The position numbers and the translations under genes are program-made. The notes below the pieces were generated by a model. It made no database searches, was not told the origin of the DNA, and was given only the letters and a program-made list of their open reading frames with translations. A DNA stretch of 64,000 bases from Solibacillus sp. FSL R7-0668 (GTDB taxonomy: Bacteria > Bacillota > Bacilli > Bacillales_A > Planococcaceae), in the NCBI RefSeq assembly GCF_038006205.1, contig NZ_JBBOUU010000001.1, positions 3,910,001 through 3,974,000 on the forward strand. Reading direction: 5' to 3'. Below are positions 41,166-51,664 of this stretch, one piece after another (positions within the stretch are counted from its first letter, which is position 1; each line of letters starts with the position of its first letter).

Positions 41166-42449
41166 TTATAATTGTGCATTTTCTACTAACTCTAATTGAG
41201 CTTCTACTAATTTCCCTTGACGGTACACTTTCATTTGTAAAGTATCACCGATTTGTTTTTCATTGTATAAATGTTTACGCAATTGAATGGCATTTTCAAT
41301 TTTTTGACCATCCATCTCTACGATGACATCATATTGTTGTAAACCAGCTTTTTCAGCTGCTGAATTGCGTACTACTTGAGAAATCACGACACCGCCTGTG
41401 ACTTCTTGCGGTATTTGTAATGTTTGTTGCTGATAGTAAGCAGGTACTTCGGCTAGATCAATTAATGAAATACCCATTGTTGGACGCTTTACTTCACCAT
41501 TTTTCTCTAATTGCTCTATAATCGGAATCGCAGAGTTAATCGGAATCGCAAAGCCTAATCCTTCTACTGATGATTGGGCAATTTTCATTGAGTTAATCCC
41601 TATTAAATCACCTGCAATATTGACTAATGCACCACCTGAGTTCCCTGAGTTTATCGCAGCATCCGTTTGCAGCACATCTGTTGACCAGTCTTCCACACCA
41701 TCTTCATTTAAATCGACTGGCACAGAACGGTCTTTCCCCGAAATAACACCTGTAGTCACAGAGCCATAGAAATCTAATCCAAGTGGGTTACCAATAGCAA
41801 TAACCGTTTCCCCTTGCTTTAACACATCTGAATCACCAAACTGGGCCACGGTTTCAATACCTTTACCTGCAATCGAAATAACGGCTAAGTCTGTCCACAT
41901 ATCCCCTCCGACTAATTGGGCTTCCGTCTTTGAGCCATCATCTAATGTTACTTCAATTTGTTTCGCACCATCTACTACATGATAATTCGTCACAATAAAT
42001 GCTCGGTCACCTTCAACTTTATATATAACACCAGAGCCACTTCCTACTGCTTCTGTTGTTGATGTGTTTTGGCTCCAGAAATTCGGTGCCACATCTTGAA
42101 TATTGGTAATACCTACAACCGCGCTCGATACTTTTTCTACCGCGCCTGTTACATCAGATGTCACTTCCGTTGCAGTTTGTCCAATTGTTGTACCCGATGC
42201 ATTATTAACCTGGCTAGACCCTGGGAGCTGATTTGCTAAAGACGGTAACAGTAGCCAAAGTAATAGCGCTCCGACAATGATTCCGCTTAGACCTGAAACA
42301 AAATAGCCCCACTTACTGCCACCCTTTTTTTGCTTGCTATTTTGACGTTGTTTTCGCTCTTCTTCCTCGCGTTTTAAACGGGCTTCAAGCTCTGCAATAC
42401 GGTCTAATTGTTTTTGCTCGTCCTCTGGAAAATAACCCATTTTACTCAT
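41166..42449 (-). CDS. htrC: Membrane-anchored HtrA-type serine protease
   Basis: A 427-aa protein: cytosolic charged N-terminus, one membrane helix (about 50-70), trypsin-like protease domain and PDZ domain (about 325-420). The triad is His in VTNYHVVDGA, Asp in MWTDLAVISI and Ser in NSGNSGGALV. It is the last gene of the wal region (yycK) and acts in envelope protein quality control. A terminator separates it from walJ, so it has its own promoter in 42450-42545. Confidence 0.93.
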   Translation of the reverse strand: MSKMGYFPEDEQKQLDRIAELEARLKREEEERKQRQNSKQKKGGSKWGYFVSGLSGIIVGALLLWLLLPSLANQLPGSSQVNNASGTTIGQTATEVTSDVTGAVEKVSSAVVGITNIQDVAPNFWSQNTSTTEAVGSGSGVIYKVEGDRAFIVTNYHVVDGAKQIEVTLDDGSKTEAQLVGGDMWTDLAVISIAGKGIETVAQFGDSDVLKQGETVIAIGNPLGLDFYGSVTTGVISGKDRSVPVDLNEDGVEDWSTDVLQTDAAINSGNSGGALVNIAGDLIGINSMKIAQSSVEGLGFAIPINSAIPIIEQLEKNGEVKRPTMGISLIDLAEVPAYYQQQTLQIPQEVTGGVVISQVVRNSAAEKAGLQQYDVIVEMDGQKIENAIQLRKHLYNEKQIGDTLQMKVYRQGKLVEAQLELVENAQL

Positions 42450-42544
42450 CCTCTCTGTTGTTTCTATTCTTACTGTTAGAATACACAGTAAACATTAAAA
42501 TTAGATGAAAATTAGTTAAAACATGCCTAAAATAATTTAAAAAA

Positions 42545-42588
42545 CTAAAAAAGAAGTGCCGCAAAGATTATTACTTCACGGACACTTC
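42545..42588 (-). terminator. Terminator of the wal operon
   Basis: Stem GGAAGTGTCCG/CGGCACTTCTT with TTTTTTAG in the minus direction, just after walJ. Confidence 0.8.
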
Positions 42589-42603
42589 CTATTATACCCC
42601 TAT

Positions 42604-43392
42604 TTAGATCGTTACAAGCTTTGTTGGAATATTGGCATCGGTGTCATGCAAATTCAAGTATTCACCGGTAATAATCCCGCATGATTCTAGTGTTTGCGAA
42701 ACACTCATACGTGCTAATTCCTTCATATTATTGTCTTTACTTAAATGCGCTAAGTAAATTTGTGTTGGCTTTTCGGCTACAACATCTGCCATCGCAACAG
42801 CAGCATCTTCATTTGAAACATGCCCCACATCCGATAGAATACGACGCTTTATGCTCCATGGATATTTGCCCATTTGCAGCATACTCACATCATGATTACT
42901 CTCAAATACATACGCATCTGCTGCGGCAATATAGCCCTTCATTCGGTCGCTTACATAGCCTGTATCTGTAATTACGACCAATTTACGACCATCCTGCTGG
43001 AATGTATAAAACATCGGGTCTGCCGCATCATGTGATACCGCAAAGGATTGAATATCAATACCACCGAAAGTTTTAACCGTTTCCATATCAAAATGATAGC
43101 GCAAATCAGAAGGGATTGTACCGATTAATCCATCCATCGCTCCCCATGTTTTGGCATTCGCAAAAATCGGGATATTGTATTTACGTGCCACAACACCCAG
43201 CCCTTTAATATGGTCACTATGCTCATGCGTCACTAAAATACCCGATAAATTTTTCATATCACGGTCAATTTCAGCAAATAACTGCTCCATCTTTTTACCG
43301 CTCAAGCCAACATCCACTAGAAAGGAATGCTCATCATTTTCTACATATACTGCATTGCCAGTACTACCACTTGCTAAAACGCTGAATCGCAT
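42604..43392 (-). CDS. walJ: MBL-fold hydrolase WalJ (YycJ)
   Basis: A 262-aa metallo-beta-lactamase-fold protein with the metal motif [10 protein letters not shown] near residue 55 and later ligands in AVSHDAADP and VFESNHD. WalJ proteins are 5'-3' exonuclease-like and affect coordination of division with replication. It sits 15 nt after yycI, at the end of the wal operon. Confidence 0.94.
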   Translation of the reverse strand: MRFSVLASGSTGNAVYVENDEHSFLVDVGLSGKKMEQLFAEIDRDMKNLSGILVTHEHSDHIKGLGVVARKYNIPIFANAKTWGAMDGLIGTIPSDLRYHFDMETVKTFGGIDIQSFAVSHDAADPMFYTFQQDGRKLVVITDTGYVSDRMKGYIAAADAYVFESNHDVSMLQMGKYPWSIKRRILSDVGHVSNEDAAVAMADVVAEKPTQIYLAHLSKDNNMKELARMSVSQTLESCGIITGEYLNLHDTDANIPTKLVTI

Positions 43393-43407
43393 CGTTAAAA
43401 CTCCCTA

Positions 43408-44238
43408 CTACTCCAAATCCTCTTCAGGCTCAACAATTTCAGATAAATCATTTTGAATTTCTACAATCTTGCCATCTACTGCATTCACAAAATGAATTTC
43501 CTCAGATTTATCCGCTAAACGCACACGTACTTCCCAAGTTGGGGCAAATACCTGTGTTTGTGTTAATTGCACAATTGTTGAATAGCCTACTTTCATTTTT
43601 AAAATTTGAGAATCTGGTTTCAATAAATTTTTGCCATATAAAATTTGTAACACTTGAATCGGTGTTAATAAATTTTGTTGTTTTTCTAATTTTTCATGTT
43701 TTTCGAGCATCGTTTGCTCATACGCTATGACACGGTCCTCATCATTCCAAAAAATTTTCACATAGCCACGGACATTATAGTAAAGGGTTAAATCATTTAC
43801 TTTTTGGAAGAAGGTCGCGACTTTATTTTCATTATCAACATTCCATAATTCATAGGAATCCCCTTTATGAACATGGCTATGGAGGAATTCTGTAAATTTA
43901 TCATGTGTGCCCGTTTCCTGTAGCTTCACAGGCTTGTCCATCGTCACAACCAGCTTATTGCCATTTTCGATTTCTGTACGCTGATTTGCAAAATACGGCA
44001 CTTCAGATGGCGTAAAGTTTTTAATTTGACCCGAGTAATAGGCCGCGCTTTCATTATTATTTGGTAAAGCCGAATACGTAATATTATCCTCTTTCAAAAG
44101 TGATTCTAATTTTGTCGTTTCCCCAAGCACTTCAATCTCTTGCCCTTCATTGTAGCGCTCTAAATATTGCGTATATAAAAAGACATTTAAAATTAAAAAT
44201 ACCCAAATAAAAATCGTCTTCGTTCTATTCCAGTCCAT
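43408..44238 (-). CDS. yycI: WalK regulator YycI
   Basis: A 276-aa protein with one N-terminal membrane helix (FIWVFLILNVFLYTQYL) and an extracellular domain of tandem beta-meander form. With YycH it holds the WalK sensor kinase in check in B. subtilis. It overlaps yycH by 14 nt. Confidence 0.92.
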   Translation of the reverse strand: MDWNRTKTIFIWVFLILNVFLYTQYLERYNEGQEIEVLGETTKLESLLKEDNITYSALPNNNESAAYYSGQIKNFTPSEVPYFANQRTEIENGNKLVVTMDKPVKLQETGTHDKFTEFLHSHVHKGDSYELWNVDNENKVATFFQKVNDLTLYYNVRGYVKIFWNDEDRVIAYEQTMLEKHEKLEKQQNLLTPIQVLQILYGKNLLKPDSQILKMKVGYSTIVQLTQTQVFAPTWEVRVRLADKSEEIHFVNAVDGKIVEIQNDLSEIVEPEEDLE

Positions 44239-45556
44239 TCATTACACCTCCTATTTGTTCCGGTGTAAGGCGTGTCCGAGCATTATTAGAAATAACGAAC
44301 CAACTTGGCTCTAAAATATACGAGTCCGGATTTTGCATTAAAAAGTAGCCCATCACAATTTCATCAATCTCATCAAATGGATAATCCTCTAAATTACGCA
44401 AATATTTGACCACTGCTTCCCCTGAAGGCAAGCTTTGCACCGAGCGTTCATTCGGAATATCTCCCTCAAGTGAATAATACGGACGGCGATAACGGAATAG
44501 TCGGTTTTCCCCCCAAGTCGTAATAATTTGCGTTGTTGTTATATTGCTACTATATACAGGATAGCCTTGTAAAAAGAGCTGATATACCATATTATGCTTT
44601 TCAATATTCATCGAGGACAAACGGAAATCGGCTGTAAAGCCCCCATGATCATTTACAAAATCAAAGCTCTCTGATAATAATTTTGAGGCTGGAATCGGCG
44701 CTATGCTTTCTGCAGGTGGATATACATAATTTAAAATACGGTTTTGCCTATCCACCGTCATTAATGATGTACCATCTGTATATTTATCCGACTGCTCATT
44801 TTCGACATTACGCTGAACAATAGTCGGATCGGTAAAGACAATATTTTTAAAGTTTTCTGGTGATATTTCATCATCTAAGTATGTGTATTTCGTAGCCTCA
44901 ATGGCATCCTTTGGTACATATAATGAACGCATAGCATCGCGTTCCACTTCAATATAGCTCGTATAGTTTTGGGATGGCTGAATGACCTGTGCTAAAAAGC
45001 GTTGACTATCAGGTAAATTAACATAGCCTTGTAGCAATATGCGCTGTTCAGTATTTAAAAACAAAAGCTGGAGCTGATCATATTGTTCTGCATTCGACCA
45101 ATCAATAATTAAGTGGGTAAAACTCGTATCTAGCTGATCCTTATCCGCAAAGGTTAAGACATTTGAAAAGGATTGCATCGGAATTTCTTCATTGAAAAAT
45201 AAGGTTACTCGATTATTGATGCTTAATTGCTCATTCACTTTAGTATCTGTAATCGAATTATTGAGTAATTTAATGCCTTGAACCTGCCAAGTTATTAAAT
45301 TACTATAAAACTCATTTAATACGCTGTTTGAAACGGTTCCTGTAAATGCATCATTTTCACGAAATAACACGCGATACGGCTTCAGGATATCCTGATATTG
45401 CTTTGGACCTCCAATCGGCACTTCTTCCACTTGTGTTTCTTCGATGAGCTCATAATCTGGCTGGTAATTCCAAATGATCAGTGTAAGGACGACGCTTAAA
45501 AACACAAGGAACGCCAATATAAATGATTTGATTTGCTCAACATATTTCATTCCCAA
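44225..45556 (-). CDS. yycH: WalK regulator YycH
   Basis: A 443-aa protein with one N-terminal membrane helix (about 10-28) and a large extracellular part. In B. subtilis YycH and YycI form a complex with WalK through their membrane helices. It overlaps walK by 10 nt and yycI by 14 nt, a tightly coupled order. Confidence 0.92.
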   Translation of the reverse strand: MGMKYVEQIKSFILAFLVFLSVVLTLIIWNYQPDYELIEETQVEEVPIGGPKQYQDILKPYRVLFRENDAFTGTVSNSVLNEFYSNLITWQVQGIKLLNNSITDTKVNEQLSINNRVTLFFNEEIPMQSFSNVLTFADKDQLDTSFTHLIIDWSNAEQYDQLQLLFLNTEQRILLQGYVNLPDSQRFLAQVIQPSQNYTSYIEVERDAMRSLYVPKDAIEATKYTYLDDEISPENFKNIVFTDPTIVQRNVENEQSDKYTDGTSLMTVDRQNRILNYVYPPAESIAPIPASKLLSESFDFVNDHGGFTADFRLSSMNIEKHNMVYQLFLQGYPVYSSNITTTQIITTWGENRLFRYRRPYYSLEGDIPNERSVQSLPSGEAVVKYLRNLEDYPFDEIDEIVMGYFLMQNPDSYILEPSWFVISNNARTRLTPEQIGGVMNGLE

Positions 45557-47385
45557 TCCTCCGCCTCATCCAGTGCATATGGTAATGTGAAAAAGATTGT
45601 TGTTCCTTGTCCTTCCTCACTTTCTGCCCAAATTTTCCCGCCATGTGCTTCAATCATCTCACGTGCAATGGCAAGACCTAAACCCGTACCACCCATTGAT
45701 CGTGCACGTGCACGGTCTACGCGGTAGAAGCGGTCAAAAATACGACCGACATTTTCTTTTGGAATCCCCATGCCATCATCTGAAATCATGACGCGCAGCA
45801 TATTATCATGCACGGTAAAACCAAAGCGAATATTACCGCCGTCTGGAGAGTATTTCAGTGCATTCGAAATAATATTGTCAATTACTTGTGTTAATTTATC
45901 AGTATCAATATCTACGTAATAGCTTTTCTCTGGTAAAAGACGTATAAATTCTACATGTTGCGATTTTGACATTTCAAAGCGGTCAATAATACGCGTAAAG
46001 AATTTATTGAACTCGACGAATTCAAAATTCAACTCATACTCTTGGCTATCCATTTTCGATAGCTGTAATAAATCATTCACTAAACGAATCATGCGCTCGG
46101 TTTCTGTTTGCGTAACATTTAAAAATGTCGGTGCGATATTTTCATCACGCCACGCGCCATCAGCCAATGCTTCTAAATAGCTGCGCATCGTTGTAAGTGG
46201 TGTGCGTAACTCATGCGATACATTGGCCACAAATTCACGGCGCTCCATATCGATTTTTTCCTGCTCGGTAATATCGTGTAATACGGTAATTAGACCATTA
46301 ACAAAGCCTGTTTCCTTTTGAATAACTGAAAAATTCGCACGCAAAATATACGGGGCATCATTCATACTGAAGTCCAGATTTACCGGCTCCTTCATATGAA
46401 TCAAGTCTTCAAAACTATATTCCTGATCGAGCCCTAACACCGATGCGATAGGTCGATTCAAGGTTGTTTCACGTGAATCATGCAATAATTCGAGAGCAGG
46501 CTCATTGATTAAGATAATTTTTCCTTTACGGTCTGTTGCAATGACGCCGTCCGTCATATTACTTAATACACTTGCTAGCTTGCGTCTCTCTGCCTCTGTT
46601 GTCGATTGTGCTTCTTGCAGGCGATTGGTTAAATGATTAAATGCAATGGCAAGCTGTCCAATTTCATCGGTTCCATAAACCCGTACTTTACGCGAATAAT
46701 TCCCTCTCGACATGGCCTGTGCCTGCTTTCGCATATCTGAGATTGGTCGTGTAATGGTACGCGCTACTAAAATACCTAATATAATCGTAATAACGAGTGA
46801 CATCGCAATTCCCGCAGCAAAAATGCGGTTAATCTCACTTAACTGCTCATAAACCTTTTCAATATTTGACTCGACATAAACAGCACCCATTACCTCACCA
46901 CTTGGACCAACTGTTTCCGTAATAGGAGAAGCGAGTACCCACACACGCTTGCCTGTATCACGATCCAGCGAAATCGAATCAAACATTGTTTCTGCTGAAA
47001 TCGCTTTACGTATATTTTCTTCGTTTGCCCGTTGCCCCACAAGTGATTGGTTATTTGCACCCGATATCGCTAATATACGATTCCGATTATTGACCACGTA
47101 AATTTTATTAATATCTTCCGTCGAAAATTCATGTAAAATCGTGCCTAACCTTACCTCTAATGGTGGTGCTGTATCATCACTCTCTTTTTTTAACATTTCC
47201 TCACGAATGCTATAGTGTACCAGCTCAATACGCTGACGAATCGAATCCTGAAAATTGGTTTTTAAATTGGTCTCTAATTGCTTCATAAAGTAAATCCCAA
47301 TAATTTGAAGAGCAATGATGATCAACAACATATAAATTAATACAAGCTTGACATGAATTGATTTGAAAAAACCTACTTTTTGCAT
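45547..47385 (-). CDS. walK: Cell-wall sensor histidine kinase WalK
   Basis: A 612-aa kinase: membrane helix 1 (about 14-33), extracellular Cache-type domain, membrane helix 2 (about 185-205), HAMP, PAS (about 265-370), HisKA with the phospho-acceptor His in FVANVSHELRTPLT, and HATPase with DNIISNALKYSPDGG. It is the essential kinase for wall metabolism in low-GC Gram-positives. It is separated from walR by 5 nt. Confidence 0.96.
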   Translation of the reverse strand: MQKVGFFKSIHVKLVLIYMLLIIIALQIIGIYFMKQLETNLKTNFQDSIRQRIELVHYSIREEMLKKESDDTAPPLEVRLGTILHEFSTEDINKIYVVNNRNRILAISGANNQSLVGQRANEENIRKAISAETMFDSISLDRDTGKRVWVLASPITETVGPSGEVMGAVYVESNIEKVYEQLSEINRIFAAGIAMSLVITIILGILVARTITRPISDMRKQAQAMSRGNYSRKVRVYGTDEIGQLAIAFNHLTNRLQEAQSTTEAERRKLASVLSNMTDGVIATDRKGKIILINEPALELLHDSRETTLNRPIASVLGLDQEYSFEDLIHMKEPVNLDFSMNDAPYILRANFSVIQKETGFVNGLITVLHDITEQEKIDMERREFVANVSHELRTPLTTMRSYLEALADGAWRDENIAPTFLNVTQTETERMIRLVNDLLQLSKMDSQEYELNFEFVEFNKFFTRIIDRFEMSKSQHVEFIRLLPEKSYYVDIDTDKLTQVIDNIISNALKYSPDGGNIRFGFTVHDNMLRVMISDDGMGIPKENVGRIFDRFYRVDRARARSMGGTGLGLAIAREMIEAHGGKIWAESEEGQGTTIFFTLPYALDEAEDWE

Positions 47386-47390
47386 GTAAT

Positions 47391-48101
47391 TTACTCCTGT
47401 TCAGGATTTCGTAAGTAGTAGCCGACTCCTCGTCTTGTCACAATCCACAAAGGATGGCTTGGATTGTCCTCAATTTTTTCACGTAAGCGACGAATCGTTA
47501 CGTCTACTGTTCGTACATCACCAAAATAATCATAGCCCCATACCGTTTGTAAAAGATGCTCTCGCGTCATTACCTGTCCGATATGCTTCGCTAAATAATG
47601 CAATAATTCAAATTCACGGTGCGTTAATTCGATTGCCTCGTCACGCTTTAACACTAGATACGCATCCGGCTGTATTGTCAGTGAACCAATGACAATATCA
47701 TTCGTCTCCGCTGGTGCTTCTTCCACTTGTGCAGGTACATTCAATCGACGCATATTTGCCTTCACACGCGCGATTAATTCACGCGTACTAAATGGCTTTG
47801 TTACATAGTCGTCCGCACCCATTTCAAGACCTAACACTTTATCGATTTCCGAGCCCTTTGCTGTCAGCATAATAATTGGAAAATTATATTTTTTGCGTAT
47901 TTCGCGACACACTTCCATGCCATCACGCTTTGGTAACATAATATCTAACAGCATCAAATCTGGCTGCTCTTCTTCCACCTTTTGTAGTGCTTCTTCACCG
48001 TCATACGCGCAAATTACACGATAACCTTCTTTAATTAAATTAAATTGCAAAATATCTGCAATCGGCTTCTCATCATCAACAACTAAAATCGTTTTATCCA
48101 T
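47391..48101 (-). CDS. walR: Response regulator WalR
   Basis: A 236-aa OmpR-type regulator. The receiver has the phosphorylation Asp in [11 protein letters not shown], the Thr/Ser in IIMLTAKG and the Lys in [11 protein letters not shown]. The winged helix contains [13 protein letters not shown] and [16 protein letters not shown]. It is first in the wal operon and probably essential. Targets are autolysin genes; a candidate lies upstream (M23 peptidase). Confidence 0.97.
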   Translation of the reverse strand: MDKTILVVDDEKPIADILQFNLIKEGYRVICAYDGEEALQKVEEEQPDLMLLDIMLPKRDGMEVCREIRKKYNFPIIMLTAKGSEIDKVLGLEMGADDYVTKPFSTRELIARVKANMRRLNVPAQVEEAPAETNDIVIGSLTIQPDAYLVLKRDEAIELTHREFELLHYLAKHIGQVMTREHLLQTVWGYDYFGDVRTVDVTIRRLREKIEDNPSHPLWIVTRRGVGYYLRNPEQE

Positions 48102-48282
48102 CTTACATTCCTCTTTTCTTTAGAATAGCTCTATATGAAAGATTCTATATATTACTCTATCACGCTTTCGCTTTTGACGCATTATACAGATGTTTGTAAA
48201 TTATTTTCCGGGAAATAATTCATTATTTCAATAACATAAATCGGTTAAATTTTCTGCTGAAATAAACTCAACTCTGATTTAA

Positions 48283-48320
48283 CCAAAAAGCAGTCTCACA
48301 AACAATTGTGGACTGCTTTT
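48283..48320 (-). terminator. Terminator of the M23 peptidase gene
   Basis: Stem AAAAGCAGTCCACA/TGTGAGACTGCTTTTT, 7 bp past the stop. Confidence 0.85.
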
Positions 48321-48326
48321 GAATCA

Positions 48327-49793
48327 TTAATTTAAATAAGCTAATGGATTTACCTCTGCTCCATTTTTGTGAACTTCAAAGTGTAAATGTGTTCCCGTTG
48401 AACGACCTGTTGAACCCATCACACCTATAGCAGCACCTTGTCCGACAACTTGACCTACTGACACGTCAATTTTTGATAAATGTGCATATAATGTTTCATA
48501 ACCGTTATTATGATTAATCACTACATAGTTTCCGTAAGTTGAATGACGGCCTGCTGTTTTGACAACACCGTTATCCGATGCTTTAATTGTATATCCTGAT
48601 GGACGCGCGATATCAATCCCATAGTGGTAACGCCCCCAACGACTACCCATCTGACTTGAAATATGGCCTCCCTCTGCTGGCCAAGCAAATTCACCTGTAC
48701 CAACTGAAGGAATTACTTTTGTTCCAACGACCACGATATTATCTTTAGGCTCAATAACGATATTCTCATCTGTTTGAATACGCTCTGTGCGTACGCCGTT
48801 TTCTTCAATAAGGGTATATGATACTTCCTTCTTACCGATAGCCCCTTCTTGCTCTACAATTTCTTCACCCTTTAACATCGTTGGATCTTCTTTAACCACT
48901 TTTTCATAGTTGATTGGTTCTAACGTTTTCTTTTCATAAATAGCCTTCACAGTTACGTATGGCTTTTCTACAGTTACATTTAGTTCCTGGCCAATTTGTA
49001 AAGTCGTATTGGCATTTAATGAAGGATTTAATGCTAATAGCTCTCGTGTTGTTAAGTTGTGTGCTTTCGCGATTGAGCCTAAAACATCACCCGATTTCAC
49101 GATATATGTTTCTTTTGCCTCTACACCCGTCTGTAAAAGATTTATTGCCTTTTCAACAGATGTCACTTCCGCAGGCTCTACTAAAACTTCTTCATTCGTA
49201 ATATCTGCTGATAATGTAACATCTACTAATTGTGTTTCATCCTTCTGTAATGCGGGTATAGCAGAAGGAGTATTATTTTTTAATTCATCTAGCTGACTTG
49301 GTGTAACATATTGAAGCTTTAATCCATCAATTACGGCTTCAACATCTTCTTTGGCCTTCAATGTAGCTACTGCTGTATTGCCTACTTTTAGCGAGTAGGC
49401 CTTTGCCTTTGCAGTAATCGCTTCTTGAAGGTCTTTTATTGCTTGATCCTCATTTGTTGCTACTTCAAATACTTGCTCTGGCACAATCGTAATATCTGCT
49501 CCAGCATCAAGCTCTATATTTTGATATTGCTGACTTGCCTCTTGTTCCTTTTGCTTTACAATTTTTTGTACGGTTGCTTCATCCGCAACTGAACTTACGT
49601 AATCATTTGCTACGTAAACATGATAAATTTTCGCGAATTCGTCTTTATCTGTCTCATTCGCAAAACCAAGATTAAATGTCACTGTCGAAACTAGTAATGC
49701 TAAGATTGCAGCGATTTTAAGTTTACCATTGTGACGATTAATTAGACTTGATTGTTTATGATTCAAGTCTAACTGGCTTTCGTTTGTTTCCAT
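48327..49793 (-). CDS. Membrane-anchored LysM/G5/M23 murein endopeptidase
   Basis: A 488-aa envelope protein with one membrane helix (about 30-50), a LysM domain (YIVKSGDVLGSIAKAHNLTT), a G5 domain and a C-terminal M23 domain with Zn ligands HYGIDIA and THLHFEVH. It should cut peptide cross-links in murein. The start is the ATG at 49793 behind AAAGGAG; the longer frame has no site. Lying directly beside walR, with a WalR-like box upstream, it is a likely member of that regulon. Confidence 0.9.
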   Translation of the reverse strand: METNESQLDLNHKQSSLINRHNGKLKIAAILALLVSTVTFNLGFANETDKDEFAKIYHVYVANDYVSSVADEATVQKIVKQKEQEASQQYQNIELDAGADITIVPEQVFEVATNEDQAIKDLQEAITAKAKAYSLKVGNTAVATLKAKEDVEAVIDGLKLQYVTPSQLDELKNNTPSAIPALQKDETQLVDVTLSADITNEEVLVEPAEVTSVEKAINLLQTGVEAKETYIVKSGDVLGSIAKAHNLTTRELLALNPSLNANTTLQIGQELNVTVEKPYVTVKAIYEKKTLEPINYEKVVKEDPTMLKGEEIVEQEGAIGKKEVSYTLIEENGVRTERIQTDENIVIEPKDNIVVVGTKVIPSVGTGEFAWPAEGGHISSQMGSRWGRYHYGIDIARPSGYTIKASDNGVVKTAGRHSTYGNYVVINHNNGYETLYAHLSKIDVSVGQVVGQGAAIGVMGSTGRSTGTHLHFEVHKNGAEVNPLAYLN

Positions 49794-49914
49794 GCTTATG
49801 CTCCTTTCGAGAATTTTTATACTATATATTAAAATGAAATATTCTAATGATTTATAAAACACACTTTGCTACTGTACCATAATTCTTATTTCAATTGAAC
49901 TATTTCAAACTTTT

Positions 49915-49931
49915 TGTAATGTATTTGTATT
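49915..49931 (+). promoter_or_regulatory. WalR-like direct repeat upstream of the M23 gene
   Basis: TGTAAT-N5-TGTATT matches the WalR consensus TGTWAH-N5-TGTWAH with one mismatch in the second half. It lies 122 bp upstream of the start on the opposite strand. Confidence 0.4.
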
Positions 49932-50135
49932 ATTTTCTAAAAATTTGTTACATTCTCAATACTAGCATCGGCAATACTATATCTTTATATTCATTTACTA
50001 CTTTTTTTATTCTTTGGATGTATCAATCTCACGTATTCATATAGAAAGAGGCTAATCCAGAATATGATTTCCGGACTAGCCTCTCATAATAAAAATATCA
50101 GACTTTCTTTCCAATCAAACTCCAATAATGAATAG

Positions 50136-50176
50136 AAAAGCGTTGTGTTAAGTTTATACTTTCGCAACGCTTTCCT
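50136..50176 (-). terminator. purA terminator
   Basis: Stem AAAGCGTTG/CAACGCTTTT in the minus direction. A second hairpin (AGAGGCTAGTCC..., 50047-50084) follows as back-up. The rest of 49932-50135 shows no gene. Confidence 0.75.
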
Positions 50177-50193
50177 TTATGTGAATCTATTTT

Positions 50194-51480
50194 TTAAGCC
50201 CAAATCTCATTGACAATGTTCGTTTGTTCGCGTGCTGGACCCACAGAAAATGTCATTAATTGTATACCTGTAAGCTCTAAAACACGGTTAACATAGTGCT
50301 GTGCATTTTGTGGTAAGTCCTCAAATTTCCGCACGCCTGTAATATCCTCAGACCAGCCAGGTAGCTCTTCATACACCGGCTTGCACTGCTCTATTATTTC
50401 TAAATTGGCTGGGTATTCCGTAATAATTTCGCCATTATAGTCATATGCCGTACAGATTTTCACGGTTTCAAGACCGGATAATACATCAATTGAATTTAGC
50501 GCTAAATCCGTAATCCCTGATACACGGCGAGAGTGACGTACGACAACGGAATCAAACCAACCAACACGACGTGGGCGACCCGTTGTTGTACCATATTCAC
50601 GGCCTACTTCACGAATTTGATGACCTACTTCATCATGTAATTCTGTAGGGAACGGACCATCGCCAACGCGTGATGTATATGCCTTACACACACCTACAAC
50701 GCGTGATACTGCATTTGGACCAACGCCTGAACCAATGGCAATTCCGCCTGCTACAGGATTGGATGAGGTTACGAAAGGATATGTCCCCTGGTCGACATCA
50801 AGCATAATTCCCTGCGCACCTTCAAATAATACTTTACCGCCATCATCGATAATATCATTTAGCACCTTTGATGTATCCGTTACATATTGGGCAATTTCTT
50901 GTCCAAATGCATAATATCCTTCAAAAATATCCTCAAACTGTATTGCTTCTACTTCATAAAATTTCGTAAATAAACGATTTTTTAATGCCAAGTTTGCTCG
51001 CAGCTTCTTTTCAAAAACCGCTTTATCTAATAAATCTGCCACACGAATTCCAATACGTCCTACTTTGTCTTGGTAGCATGGGCCGATTCCTTTCGCCGTT
51101 GTTCCAATCTTTTGATCACCACGGCTTTGCTCGTCCACAATATCTTGATGAATATGGTACGGTAAAATGACATGCGCGCGATTTGAAATACGTAAATTTG
51201 ATGTATCAATGCCACGTGCCTGTAAACCTTTTAATTCTGTCACAATTGACTTTGGATTTATCACGACACCATTCCCAATAATCGATAATTTATCCGAATA
51301 AAAAATACCTGAAGGAATTAAATGCAACTTGTACGTTTCTTCACCAATTTTGATGGTATGACCTGCGTTATCGCCACCTGCAAAACGGGCAATGGCATCT
51401 GCCTTTTTTGAAAGGAAGTCAGTAATTTTCCCCTTACCTTCGTCTCCCCACTGTGTACCTACTACCACTACTGCTGTCAT
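50194..51480 (-). CDS. purA: Adenylosuccinate synthetase
   Basis: A 428-aa enzyme, full length, joining IMP and aspartate with GTP in AMP synthesis. The GTP loop is [14 protein letters not shown] at residues 8-21, and the IMP/aspartate loops are recognisable in [14 protein letters not shown]. Monocistronic, between dnaB and the M23 gene, as usual near the origin in Bacillales. Confidence 0.98.
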   Translation of the reverse strand: MTAVVVVGTQWGDEGKGKITDFLSKKADAIARFAGGDNAGHTIKIGEETYKLHLIPSGIFYSDKLSIIGNGVVINPKSIVTELKGLQARGIDTSNLRISNRAHVILPYHIHQDIVDEQSRGDQKIGTTAKGIGPCYQDKVGRIGIRVADLLDKAVFEKKLRANLALKNRLFTKFYEVEAIQFEDIFEGYYAFGQEIAQYVTDTSKVLNDIIDDGGKVLFEGAQGIMLDVDQGTYPFVTSSNPVAGGIAIGSGVGPNAVSRVVGVCKAYTSRVGDGPFPTELHDEVGHQIREVGREYGTTTGRPRRVGWFDSVVVRHSRRVSGITDLALNSIDVLSGLETVKICTAYDYNGEIITEYPANLEIIEQCKPVYEELPGWSEDITGVRKFEDLPQNAQHYVNRVLELTGIQLMTFSVGPAREQTNIVNEIWA

Positions 51481-51610
51481 CTATACGCACCTCCAACGAA
51501 TGAGTCCCCTAAAATGATTTAGGCGCTCCATTCTTATTCATAAAATAGTCTCTCCAAGCTTTTTCATATTGAAGCATGAACATTTTAACAATAAAAAATA
51601 AAAAAAGTCA

Positions 51611-51660
51611 ACAAAAAACACGAACATCTCTGAATCACTATCAAAGAACGTTCGTGTTTA
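51611..51660 (-). terminator. dnaB terminator
   Basis: Stem AAACACGAAC/GTTCGTGTTT with T run in the minus direction, directly after the dnaB stop. Confidence 0.85.
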
Positions 51661-51664
51661 ATCG

